NCBI GenBank assembly: GCA_951799405.1
Contig: OX637334.1
Coordinates: 5,828,001-5,892,000, forward strand
Source: Agapetus fuscipes
Lineage: Eukaryota; Arthropoda; Insecta; Trichoptera; Glossosomatidae
Direction of reading: 5' to 3'
Length of the DNA stretch: 64,000 bases
Within the stretch, counting starts at the first letter, position 1. Each line of letters starts with the position of its first letter. Shown in pieces: positions 54,136 to 63,480 of the stretch. The notes beneath the pieces are model-generated. The model was not told where the DNA came from. It was given only the letters and a program-made list of their open reading frames with translations, and ran no database searches. A program made the translations under genes and the position numbers.

Positions 54136-54572
54136 CTTTTTTTCACTGAAGTAAATTATAAAATACGGTATATTTGGTTACCTCGTATTTTGTTTATCAC
54201 ACATCATGGGACCTCTTGTTTTGAAAAATCACAAAAATAATGTTAAGTGGATGACATACACAATATTATTAGTTAGATACAAATAGATCATACTTAATAA
54301 ATATTAGTAGCTGATGAGAGAAATGTGTGCGTATCTGGAGCCTTCTAGTTAATACTCGGGCGTGTTGTTCTACAAGAAATAGGTAGCATCGGTTCGATGT
54401 TGCTTGTTGCAGATTTCTGTAATCCATAATCTGAGTTTCAAATATATCTTAACATACAACAACGTATGCTCACGAGCAGGCATGTCGTCATTCCAGTGCT
54501 TGTTTGGCTTATCTACTATTCGATTCAAAGATGACCGTTCAATAAAACTGTCTTAAGAATCACATTCTAGAC

Positions 54573-55292
54573 CAGGCCTGGCCAACCCAAATTGCACCCC
54601 GGGCCGCATTTATGGCCTAAAATTTCCCCAAGGGCCACACATACAAACATTTTACAAAAAAATATATAGATATATAAAACGAAACGACAACCATACGTCA
54701 AAAAAAAACACGCATTAAACCAACAACAACAAATGTATTTATGAAGTAAACAACAACAAAAAATGTTTTAAAAATAGAAAAATATTTTAACAATGAAAAT
54801 AATTATTAATTAACCCTTTACTTGACAAAGGAAAAAAATCTTAATTTTTCATTTCAAAACAATATTACAAATAAAACCAATTATCAGGAAGCAGGGGTCA
54901 TCCATGCTTCAGGGAAGGTCGGCAAGAGTTGCAGGGCTTATGCCCATTTGAGAATTAGGTTTTTATATTGTAGGTCCACATGCGGCATGTGTGAGCGTGA
55001 AATTATGCGTGTCTGCTTGTGGGAATGCATTTAATATGAATCTTAAATGATACATATCCTTGCAGCTTAGATTTAGATTAAGATCAGGGACTTCTCCTTT
55101 CAGTGCGAGATTTGAGATTTTTTTCGCTTACTTAATTTTTCTAAATCTATTTAAGTAATATTAAATTGTACAAATTTAACGACAATAAAGTTCTTAAATA
55201 AAAAATATCTAAATACATAATTTAAAAAAATCATCACACATGACCGCGGGCCGCACGTAATGGCGCCGCGGGCCGCGGGTTGGCCAGGCCTG
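54573..55292. mobile_element. hAT-type non-autonomous element, 720 bp
   Basis: Perfect 16-bp inverted ends CAGGCCTGGCCAACCC / GGGTTGGCCAGGCCTG and an 8-bp target duplication TTCTAGAC (54565-54572 and 55293-55300). GGGCCGCA/GCGGGCCGC subterminal motifs lie near both ends. It encloses a later 5'-truncated SINE-A copy and has no transposase frame. Confidence 0.92.
54890..55086 (+). repeat. 5'-truncated SINE-A inside the hAT element
   Basis: CAGGGGTCATCCATGCTTCAGG to TTAGATTTAGATTAAGA. Confidence 0.85.
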
Positions 55293-55479
55293 TTCTAGAC
55301 AATCTAAGCTAATAAAAAAATGTAAAACACGATAATACGAGAGTTGTTTGAAATATTTTAACAATCATTTTCCAGTTTTCATAATACATTTCATGACACA
55401 TTGGTCCAGTAGGTAAACATAAAAACATTTCTCGTTTGAAATTATCTCTGATGGACATAAGACAAACAAGCACTAAGGG

Positions 55480-55580
55480 GGCGATGTATAAGCTTGTGCT
55501 CACAAGTGAATATATACCTTTCATCTCTTGCCGCATCATTTTCGAAATAGGGCAAACATTGGCAAAGTGAATCAACTTTT
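55480..55580 (-). repeat. SINE-A fragment
   Basis: GCGATGTATAAGCTTGTGCTC to GTGAATCAACTTTTACAGTAA, abutting the next copy. Confidence 0.6.
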
Positions 55581-55585
55581 ACAGT

Positions 55586-55841
55586 AAATTGTAAATCTAA
55601 TCTAAGTTGCAAAGATATGTATCATTTGAGATTTATATTAAATGCATTCCCACAAGCAGACACGCATAATTTTACGCTCACACATACCGCATGTGGACCT
55701 AGAATATAAAAACCCAATCTCAAATGAGCATAAGCCCTGCAACTCTTGCCGATCTTCCCTGAAACAGGGATGAAATTGGCAAAATGGACCATTTTTTACA
55801 GTATGGGTGAACAGCCTCATACCAATCTATAAGTCAAGGAA
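55586..55841 (-). repeat. SINE-A copy, near consensus
   Basis: TAAATCTAATCTAAGTTGCAAAG to CTATAAGTCAAGGAATT. Confidence 0.9.
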
Positions 55842-56352
55842 TTTATTATAGAGATATTTATTACTTCAATATTTTTATTTACTTTATTTTTTAAGCTACG
55901 TGTATTTTTTGCAAGCTTGCACTGCACCTCTATTCTTCTCGCAGAGCTTTAGCAACCCGGCGGGATGTCGGCGAGGAGCGCTAATCTTTATTTGAAGCTC
56001 TTTTTCACGGAAGCTCTCTGTTTGTTCCCGACGACCTCCGTGGCGGTTTTCCTTTGTCGGAGATCTTTAATTAAAACCAGAATAATTACGTTTTTTTATA
56101 ATATTTATTTATTTATTTAGAATTTAATTATTTCTTGCGGTTTTATTCTCGGATGTTTTTGTTTGCAATATTTTAGCGTTTAATTTGTAAGAAAAAGCTT
56201 TGCTTTGCAAACAAAAGTATTACGTATCTCGTGAAAAGCATTTTGGATTTTGTTTTTCTCCTGCGGAAATGAAAATAATTAATTATTATGTATTTTTCTT
56301 TTTATTCTTAATATATGCGTAATATTGTTACAAATTTAAATGGCTGATTTAT

Positions 56353-56662
56353 AAATAGTTGAGCTCTGTGGGTAAAATTATTTGCATTCAATTCCGAAAG
56401 CGGGAGTTCGATCCCCACCGAGGGTGTCAGAAATGATGCACCATTTCGGTATTTATTTCCAACCCAATATAAACTGCCGCCTAGGTTTACTTAGTCTTCA
56501 CAAAAAATAAGAAGCAGCACTCTTGGGAACTGGGAAACTCCCACTCCAACTAACGTGGTCGGCTCCCTTACCTGTTGAAATGAATAGGTTCCATTCGCCA
56601 GATGCAACGCTCCGGGAACAACGCGGTAAAAAGTTGCACTTTATGTACATATACGTTGCGTT
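56353..56662 (+). repeat. SINE-T copy, diverged
   Basis: GTTGAGCTCTGTGGGTAAAAT (A-box region) and GGGAGTTCGATCCCCACCGAGG (B box) with the family body to TTGCACTTTATGTAC. It lies head to tail with the next copy. Confidence 0.8.
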
Positions 56663-56708
56663 GGTAATTAATTATACAGTAACTACCAAAATATTAAACA
56701 CCCAACGA

Positions 56709-57029
56709 ATCGATAGCTCAGTTGGTAGAGTGCTCGCATTCTACCCCGTGAGCTCGGGTTCGAATCCCACCGAGGAGGGTGTCAGAAATGATTTCCTACA
56801 TCGGTGTTTATTTCAAACCCCATAATAAAAATACAGGCAAAGTTTTCTCAGCCTTCACAAGAAATGAGTACCAGCCCCCTGGGGAGCTGGGAAACCCCCA
56901 CTTCAACTGAAGTGGTTGGCGTAAGGCCGGCCCCCTTACCTGTAAAAATAAATAGGTTCAACTCGCCACATGCGACCCCTTCGGGGATAACGCGGCAAGA
57001 AGTTACACTATATGTGTAGCTTAGTTGCG
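56709..57029 (+). repeat. SINE-T copy, near consensus
   Basis: GATAGCTCAGTTGGTAGAGTG and GGGTTCGAATCCCACCGAGG start a 321-bp copy ending TGTGTAGCTTAGTTGCG plus a T-run (57030-57044). A good reference copy; its reverse frame (56848-57069) recurs in every young copy and is not a gene. Confidence 0.9.
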
Positions 57030-57159
57030 TTTTTTTTTTTTTTTTGCGAAGTATGAGGTTTAGTTCCAAATGCCTTATGTAAGTATGTTTAAAATTATAT
57101 TAACTACAAAGTTAGGTAATTAAACTTTTCGGATACTAGACGAACCGTTATGGAAGAAC

Positions 57160-57235
57160 TTTCATCTTGCTCGACGTAGCCAATGTCTTCGGGAGACACC
57201 CTCTTTGCAAACACGACTGAGGATGAACTCTTAAA
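57160..57235 (-). ncRNA. Hammerhead-like element, decayed (HL4)
   Basis: The - strand carries GTCTCCCGAAGACATTGGCTACGTCGAG; compared with 58968-58998 the GCTAACGAAAC part is deleted, so the core cannot form. Confidence 0.3.
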
Positions 57236-57989
57236 CATAACAACCTAAATACGACTCACGTGTGTAAACAATCGTTTTAAGAGTATGAAGCTGATATTTG
57301 CGAGATGTGTTTTATAAATTTAAAAAAGGACAAAATACCACGCACAGTGTACGATAGTTTGTAATAATATGCATAGCAAAAAATCACGCCACCTATAATT
57401 AAAAAAACATCCGAAAAAAAACATTATGGTAGCAAAATTTTGAATCTGATATTGACTCAATTTTTAGTGCAAATATACCAAAATATGATTTAAAATGGGT
57501 AGACATTTTGCATTATCCCATTTTCCATCAAAAAATGGAAAAATTCCCTATAAATCACATTTTCTGAGTGAATTTTCTCGAGGCATTGTGCTTTTTAAAG
57601 CGCCCGAGGTCACCAATATTCTCAAGGCATTCTGCCGACCCTTGCTACTTTATTTCGTTTTTGTCAAAAATCGTTTAGTCTATTGGAGAAAATTTTTGAA
57701 AAACGAAATAAATTCGATTTTCGAAAATCGATACAATCGGTCTATTTCTACTTTCTGTGGGATTATGTGAATGAAGACCACATATTCATTGACAAAACGA
57801 AGATGTATAGACCATGGAGGTCGCTCGGCTAAGTTACTAGGGTGAGGGCAAAAATAATTTTGTTATTTTGGACCCTAGTCGTATAGATCTGCGACGATTG
57901 ACCTGTGAGAAAACTTTCTCTCTGTCCTTTTTAATTTTATCTTAAAGTTTCAAAGATAGACGAACGTTAATGATTTGAATAACATCTTA

Positions 57990-58141
57990 CAATTACATGT
58001 GTACTCATTAAATAAAACAAACCTAACATGAACAAAAACCTTGCAACTCCTGCTGCCCTTACCTGAAACCGGAGTGGCATCGACAAATGTGAACCATTAT
58101 TCACAATATGTATAGCCAACATCATACCAACCAAGTCAAGA
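57990..58141 (-). repeat. SINE-A fragment, old
   Basis: AACCTTGCAACTCCTGCTGCCC and GGAGTGGCATCGACAAATGTGAACC through ATACCAACCAAGTCAAG. Confidence 0.7.
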
Positions 58142-58944
58142 AAAAAAAAAAAATTAATGCATTTTACCGTAAACAAAAAAAAAACAATTATATGCAGCTA
58201 TAAATCAGATTATGAGAATCATTAGTTAATTTCAAAAATAATTTTTAAATTGTAGACAACATATTAGTTGCATATTATTTAAGTGCGAACCTTGATATTA
58301 CTTTGAAAATAATGTTTTCATTGGTATTTTTCTCCCTCGAATTTTTTTAATTATAGTTATTAAGTGATCACTAAGACAACTGATGATAAAAACGGTTTGT
58401 TTGTCAAACCGGTCCTGGAACTAAATACACTAAACGTTATGTGAAAGTTGGTTTTATTTGTTATCTTGTAAAAGAATACGCTTTAACTTTAAACTGAATC
58501 CTCAGTTTTATTTCCACATTAAGGTGGCACGTCCCAGATTGGCCTGAACCTTGATTCATCCCCTCAGCTTTACTTTCCACTTGCAATAGTGATCAGCGAA
58601 GTTTTCGCATGACCCCTAGCGCCCTTATAAAGGGGAGAATTAAGCAGTTTTATGCGCGAACCTACAGTGATGGGAGTCAAACCGCTGTGATGTAAAATCC
58701 TCCCTCAAGTTGGAAAGAACAATGACTTTATTTGGGTTTTATCTAGGGTTGTTTAAGCTACGTAAAAGTCGAAAATATTTTGAAACAAAAGAAACAGCAG
58801 TTTTGTGTAAATTCGTGTTATCGATTTATCAACTTTTTTCTTGCTCTCCGGAAACACGTCGTCCTCACAGTTCTTGTTCTTCTTAAATTTAAAATAATTA
58901 TAACACACATAATTAATTTATCGGATATGAGATGAACCATTATA

Positions 58945-59035
58945 AGAGAACTTACATTATTCTCGACGTTTCGTTAGCGACGTAGCTAACGTCTTCAGGA
59001 GACACCCTCTCTGTACGACGACTGAGAATGAACTT
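58945..59035 (-). ncRNA. Hammerhead-like core (HL5), best preserved
   Basis: The - strand 58968-58998 reads CTGAAGA-C-GTTAGC-TACGTC-GCTAAC-GAAAC, a perfect 6-bp stem between the two conserved boxes. Flanking GTGTCTC and GTCGAGAAT are shared with HL1. One extra base after CTGANGA departs from the textbook hammerhead, and I could not place stem III and the cleavage triplet with confidence. Confidence 0.45.
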
Positions 59036-59339
59036 GTTTTTCTTATGTCTAAAAGAGGTTATTTCACATGAGCAATGTTTGTATGTGTAATGGACCAATG
59101 TGTCTTATGAAAACTAGAAATTGATTTTTTAAATAATTTAAACAGCTCTCACATTATCCTGTTTACGTTTCTTAGCTCAGATTGTGTACATTGGAATTGT
59201 GTAGACAAATTGTAAGATCACTTTTGAATCAAATATCAATTTGAAAGGAAATATTTGAATCAAACGGTGGATAAGCCAAACAAGCACTGGAGGGATGAAG
59301 TATTATCATAATCAAACATTTATATTATCATTTTTTATC

Positions 59340-59646
59340 GCGGTCGATAGCTCAGTTAGTACGATGCTTCCGTTACATGCCAGAGGGCTAGAGATCAATT
59401 CCCATCAGTGGTGTTAGAAACAATTTTTCGTTTCGGTGTTTCAATCCAGAATAAATATGCCTGTAAGGTTGACTCAGCCGTCACAAGGAAAGAGAACCAA
59501 CTCTATCGGGAGCTGTACAACCCCCATTTCAAGTGATGTGATTGGCGTCAAGCCGGCCCCCTTACCTGTGAAAAAAAAAAAAAATCACATGACACATGCC
59601 CCACCTGTAACGATAAAATACTACACTGTTTGTGTAGCTTAGTAAC
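59340..59646 (+). repeat. SINE-T copy
   Basis: GGTCGATAGCTCAGTTAGTACGATG head, decayed B box, body to TGTGTAGCTTAGTAAC. Confidence 0.85.
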
Positions 59647-59740
59647 ATTTTTAAAGGATGATTTTACTTGTGTTTTTAAAATATCAGATACTTGTTTGCA
59701 TATGAATCATTTCACTCACATCACTCATCTTTTTACTTAA

Positions 59741-59890
59741 ATACAAAACTTTACGTTGTAACTCGACCATTACGTTTGAAAAATCATTACGGTAAAGAAA
59801 CCGTGTCTCTAGTGAGCGTTTAAGTTTCCATAGTTTTTTGATAAAACCCTATGTTAAGGCTTGAACATAAAGTTTACACACGGTATCAAG
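59741..59890. mobile_element. MITE-M copy 4
   Basis: ATACAAAACTTTACGTTG at the left and AACATAAAGTTTACACACGGTATC at the right, with TCTAGTGAGCGTTTAAG shared with copies 1-3. Confidence 0.5.
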
Positions 59891-60039
59891 GTCACGTAAT
59901 CCCTATAAAGAAGGAAATGACTCATCCAGGGTCCTTTTATTAACCACCCTTCCGGTTTTACAAGTAGCGTTTTAACGATACCCCCAGATAACGATACCGC
60001 CAGACAACGATGCTCGCAGGCAACGATACCGAAATATAG

Positions 60040-60190
60040 CGGAATTTCCGATTTAGGAAGAAATTTGAAGGAAATGTAAAAAAAAAGGTGATGGATATGA
60101 CTAAACTTAGAAAAGTATGTAAGGATAGGAATAAGTTGAGGAGACTGCAGGAATTCTGACTCCTAGTGTAACGGCGACAGCGTAACAGTT
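60040..60190 (+). pseudogene. LINE C-terminal relic with (GTTACA)-like tail
   Basis: AAAAGGTGATGGATATGACT and AAGTATGTAAGGATAGGAATAAG match the coding segment at 36343-36400. Ends CTCCTAGTGTAACGGCGACAG then CAGTTACAATAAC. Confidence 0.65.
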
Positions 60191-60225
60191 ACAATAACAA
60201 ATATAGTTTTATATCACACATTATT

Positions 60226-60495
60226 CCTTGACTTATAGGTTAGTATGAGGCTGACCACCCATACTGTAAAAAATGGTTTACTTTGCCAAAATCACCCCTG
60301 TTTCAGGGAAGGTCGGCAAGAGTTGTAGGGCTTATGTTCATTTGAGATTGAGTTTTTTTATATTGTAAGTCCACATGCGGCATAAGTGAGCGCAAAATTA
60401 TGCGCGTCTGCTTATGGGAATGCATTTAATATGAATCTCAAATGATACATATCTTTGCAACTAAGATTTAGATTTAGATTAGATTTTAAATTATG
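60226..60495 (+). repeat. SINE-A copy, near consensus
   Basis: ATTCCTTGACTTATAGGTTAG to a TTTAGATTTAGATTAGATT tail. Confidence 0.92.
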
Positions 60496-60514
60496 ATTAC
60501 GGTCGTTTGACATT

Positions 60515-60768
60515 TTTAAAAATGAAAAAAACGGATTTTACTGACCGTGCAAAAGAGAAGAACGATTTTCTCTACGTTTCGTCGGAGTCATATTATCCGA
60601 CGTCCTCAGGAGACGTGTCTTCTACAAACTGTTGGTACTGTTTGTGGTTCTTCTTTGTAGAAGACACACGTCTCCTGAGGACGTCGGATATGACTCCGAT
60701 GAAACGTAGAGAAAATCGTTTTTTTCTTTTGCACGGTCAGTAAAATCCGTTTTTTTTCATTCTTTAGA
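60515..60768. repeat. Long palindrome with two hammerhead-like cores (HL6)
   Basis: Arms of about 110 bp (AAAAACGGATTTTACTGACCG... and its inverse ending ...CGGTCAGTAAAATCCG) flank a short centre. Left-arm core on the - strand, 60576-60609: CTGAGGA-C-GTCGGA-9 nt-TCCGAC-GAAAC. Right-arm core on the + strand, 60675-60705: CTGAGGA-C-GTCGGA-TATGAC-TCCGAT-GAAAC. It ends 47 bp before Dpr exon 5. Confidence 0.75.
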
Positions 60769-60815
60769 TTAGATTCATCAGCATTTGAACAATATTGCTG
60801 TTTTCTTGTCCTCAG

Positions 60816-60950
60816 GTCTCTACGGGAACAGGTCTTCTCTCCCATCACATCAACTTGAACATCGTCGTCCCGGAAGCCTTCATCCTAGGATCGGGAGAAC
60901 ACCACGTAGATACGGGCAGCGTCATCAACTTGGTGTGCATCATAGAAAAG
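60816..60950 (+). CDS. Dpr-family Ig protein, coding exon 5 (start of Ig2)
   Basis: 135 bp, phase 0, acceptor TTTTCTTGTCCTCAG and donor GTAACA. It encodes VSTGTGLLSHHINLNIVVPE, then AFILGSGEHHVDTGSVINLV and CIIEK (residues 144-188). The first part is the G strand of Ig1 (the CQVST...LNIVVP boundary); the rest begins Ig2, with Cys184 as its first cysteine. The exon follows a 10.6-kb repeat-rich intron and lies only about 50 bp after a fold-back element. The remaining Ig2 and the C-terminal membrane attachment lie to the right of the window. Which Dpr paralogue this is cannot be fixed from half a protein. Confidence 0.94.
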
Positions 60951-61004
60951 GTAACACATTGATTTCAGCATGTCTTGATGACGCATATCACATGCTCTTT
61001 AATC

Positions 61005-61370
61005 TATAAATATTAATCTACAATCTAAGTTGCTAGGATATAATCATTTCAAGCTCTCAAATGCAAGCCCACAAACAAACACGTGTAGTTCGCACTTAAA
61101 AATGCTGAATGTGTACTTACAAATAAAATCCAAACCTCAAATGAACATATCATGCCCTACAACTTTTGCCGACCTTCCCTGACACAGGGGTGACATTTGC
61201 AAAGTGAAACATTTTTTACAGTATGGGTGGTCAGCCTCATACCAACCTATAAGTCTAGGATTACAAATAAAAAATAGCATACCTTAAAAAGAAATATATA
61301 TAAAAAAGTCAATACTTTCCCATACAAAAAATGTAACAAATGAATAAGCCAACATTACAAATCAACAATG
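61005..61370 (-). repeat. SINE-A copy continuing into LINE 3' UTR
   Basis: SINE-A at 61005-61262, then AAAAAGTCAATACTTTCCC...CCAACATTACAAATCAACAATGC, shared with 15490-15645 and 62341-62475. Confidence 0.8.
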
Positions 61371-62019
61371 CACAATGCATTGATATCAAACTTAACATGA
61401 TATATTTCTAGTGTACTTTACACGTTTTCTGAACAAAATACCTTGTTCAGTGTCTTTGCTAAGCAGAGAGGGACAAAAATTTTAACATATTGAATATGAA
61501 AAAAAATGGAGAAGAAAAAATTGTAATCTGATCGATATCAAGCTTCAGTGGATCAATGCCAGTGTAAAAAAAAAACACAATAGTATATTTCTGAAAAACT
61601 CAAAAAAGTAAAAATAGCTAAATTTTTGGAAAAAGAATTTTATTATAACCTACCCAGGAATTTTCATTCCACGAGCTCGGAAAAAAGGGGAAAATTAGAT
61701 CTGCCAGAAGGAAAAACCCGTAAAAATGATTGCTGGAATAAAAAGTGTTTGTTTTTTTTTTCATTTGTAGGACTACGCGAAACCCTCCAATGTTGTATTT
61801 TTTGCCTTCGTTTTCTGTAGGTAAAAATCATAAATACTTGTGTAATGTCTTTCCAATACTACAAAAAATCTTGTTTATGGATTTTTTGGAAAGCATTTTG
61901 TATAGCGGTAAAAAAACGTTGGTTAATTTTGTTATGTTGAATTTTTGTTATTCTCATACAAGTCGGCAATAACAACAACAAAAATGAGAACCTACCTACA
62001 ATTGTTTTGTGTACATTTT
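61371..62019. other. AT-rich unassigned stretch
   Basis: Frames 61626-61820 and 61745-61972 have no recognisable domain. Confidence 0.5.
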
Positions 62020-62085
62020 TTTATGTGGTTTAATGGAATGCGGTTCACTGATCTATTTTGCTTGACAAGAAACAGGTGCATCACC
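62020..62085 (-). repeat. SINE-C fragment, old
   Basis: TTTAATGGAATGCGGTTCACTGATCTATTTTGCTTGAC follows the tail-side consensus. Confidence 0.55.
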
Positions 62086-62096
62086 TAATAATAATA

Positions 62097-62340
62097 ATCT
62101 ATAATCTAAGTTGCAAGGATATATTCATTTAAAGCTCTCAGATGTATGCCCACAAACCAACAAGTGTAGTTCGCGCTTACAAATGCTGAATGTGTACTTA
62201 CAAATAAAATCCAAACCTCAAATGAACATAAGCCCCACAACTTTTGCCGACCTTCCCTGAAACAGGGGTGACATTGGCAAAGTGAACCATTTTTTACAGT
62301 ATGGGTGGTCAGCCTCATACCAACCTATAAGTCAAGGAAT
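62097..62340 (-). repeat. SINE-A module at the 3' end of a LINE
   Basis: Near-consensus SINE-A (ATAATCTAAGTTGCAAGG to TATAAGTCAAGGAAT). On the - strand it lies directly downstream of the LINE fragment at 62341-62650, forming its 3' tail. Confidence 0.9.
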
Positions 62341-62650
62341 ATGAATAATAAATTACATTTAAATATAAAAAAAAACAAAACCTTACAAAGAAATCTATAC
62401 AAAAAAAGTCAAAAATTTCCTATGCAAAAAATGTAGCAAATGAATACACCAACATTAGAAATCAACATTGCAGATTAGCCGCCACTTCTTCCTGTCCTTG
62501 CATACTTCTTTCATTTCATCCAGAGTCATAACCTTTTTCATACAAGTCCTCCTTTTATTATGACTCTGGATATCCCATTCATTCGCTATTTCAGAGATTT
62601 GATCCTTCCATACTTTTCTCGGTCTTCCTCTACCACGACATCCATTCAAT
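62341..62650 (-). pseudogene. LINE ORF2 C-terminal end and 3' UTR, SINE-A-tailed
   Basis: The frame 62455-62649 reads GRGRPRKVWKDQISEIANEW and ends MKEVCKDRKKWRLICNVDF. The frame is open, but this is only the tail of a LINE protein. It is closely related to 36205-36430 up to WRLIC/WRQLC and then differs completely: here the 3' UTR runs about 115 bp into SINE-A. Confidence 0.8.
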
Positions 62651-62807
62651 TATTATTTAATCATTCGCCAATTTAGTTTTATGAATCCTAACAGATTCTG
62701 GTGTTATTTCGTAAGTAGGTGCACATGCAGTTTGTTTATTCGCCAACTTATACTAGTCTTTTTGTGAGCGTAAACATACAATTTAAATTAATCTCTAAAG
62801 TTAATAT

Positions 62808-63071
62808 ATCTAATCATATCTAAGTTGCAAGGTTACGTAACTTTTTTTTTTGGGGATTTACAATATATGCATTTTCACAAGCAGACACGTATAAGTTTGC
62901 GATTGCACATGCCGCATGTGAGCCTACAACATAAAAAACCAAATCGAAAATGAATAATATACACCCTGCAGGTCTTGCCGATCTTACCTTGAAGCAGGGG
63001 TGACAGTGTCAAAGTAAACCATTTTCTACAGCATTGGTGGTCAGCCGCATACCAACCTATAAGTCAATGAA
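62808..63071 (-). repeat. SINE-A copy
   Basis: CATATCTAAGTTGCAAGGTTAC to ATAAGTCAATGAACATAC. Confidence 0.85.
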
Positions 63072-63142
63072 CATACACAACAAATTACATTTCTATAATC
63101 AACAAATAATAATATGTATAAACGTCAAAACAAATACAGAAT

Positions 63143-63480
63143 ACGCAACGCAAACGCAACTAAGCTACACATATAGTGCAACTTCTTGCCGCGTTATCCC
63201 CGAAGGGGTCGCATGTGGCGAGTTGAACCTATTTATTTTTACAGGTAAGGGGGCCGGCCTTACGCCAACCACTTCAGTTGAAGTGGGAATTTCCCAGCTC
63301 CCGAGGAGGCTGGTACTCATTTCTTGTAAAGGCTGAGTAAACCTCGCCGGTATTTATATAATGGGGTTTGAAATACACACCGAAATTGGAAATCATTTCT
63401 GACACCCTCCGCGGTGGGATTCGAACCCGAGCTCACGGGGTAGAATGCAAGCACTCTACCAACTGAGCTATCGACCGGAC
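63143..63480 (-). repeat. SINE-T copy, near consensus, full length
   Basis: GCAACGCAAACGCAACTAAGC through the B-box complement GGGATTCGAACCC and A-box complement CTACCAACTGAGCTATCGACC. About 335 bp. Confidence 0.92.

Larger units (their letters stand above)
50193..60815. other. Dpr intron 4 (10,623 bp)
   Basis: A repeat-filled intron with SINE-T, SINE-A and SINE-C copies, a hAT element, hammerhead-like cores, two long palindromes and LINE ends. Stretches without recognised content: 50193-50995, 51128-51672, 51846-52849, 53341-54020, 54150-54564, 55842-56352, 57240-57989, 58142-58945, 59040-59339 and 59648-60039. Open frames in these show no domain. Confidence 0.8.
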
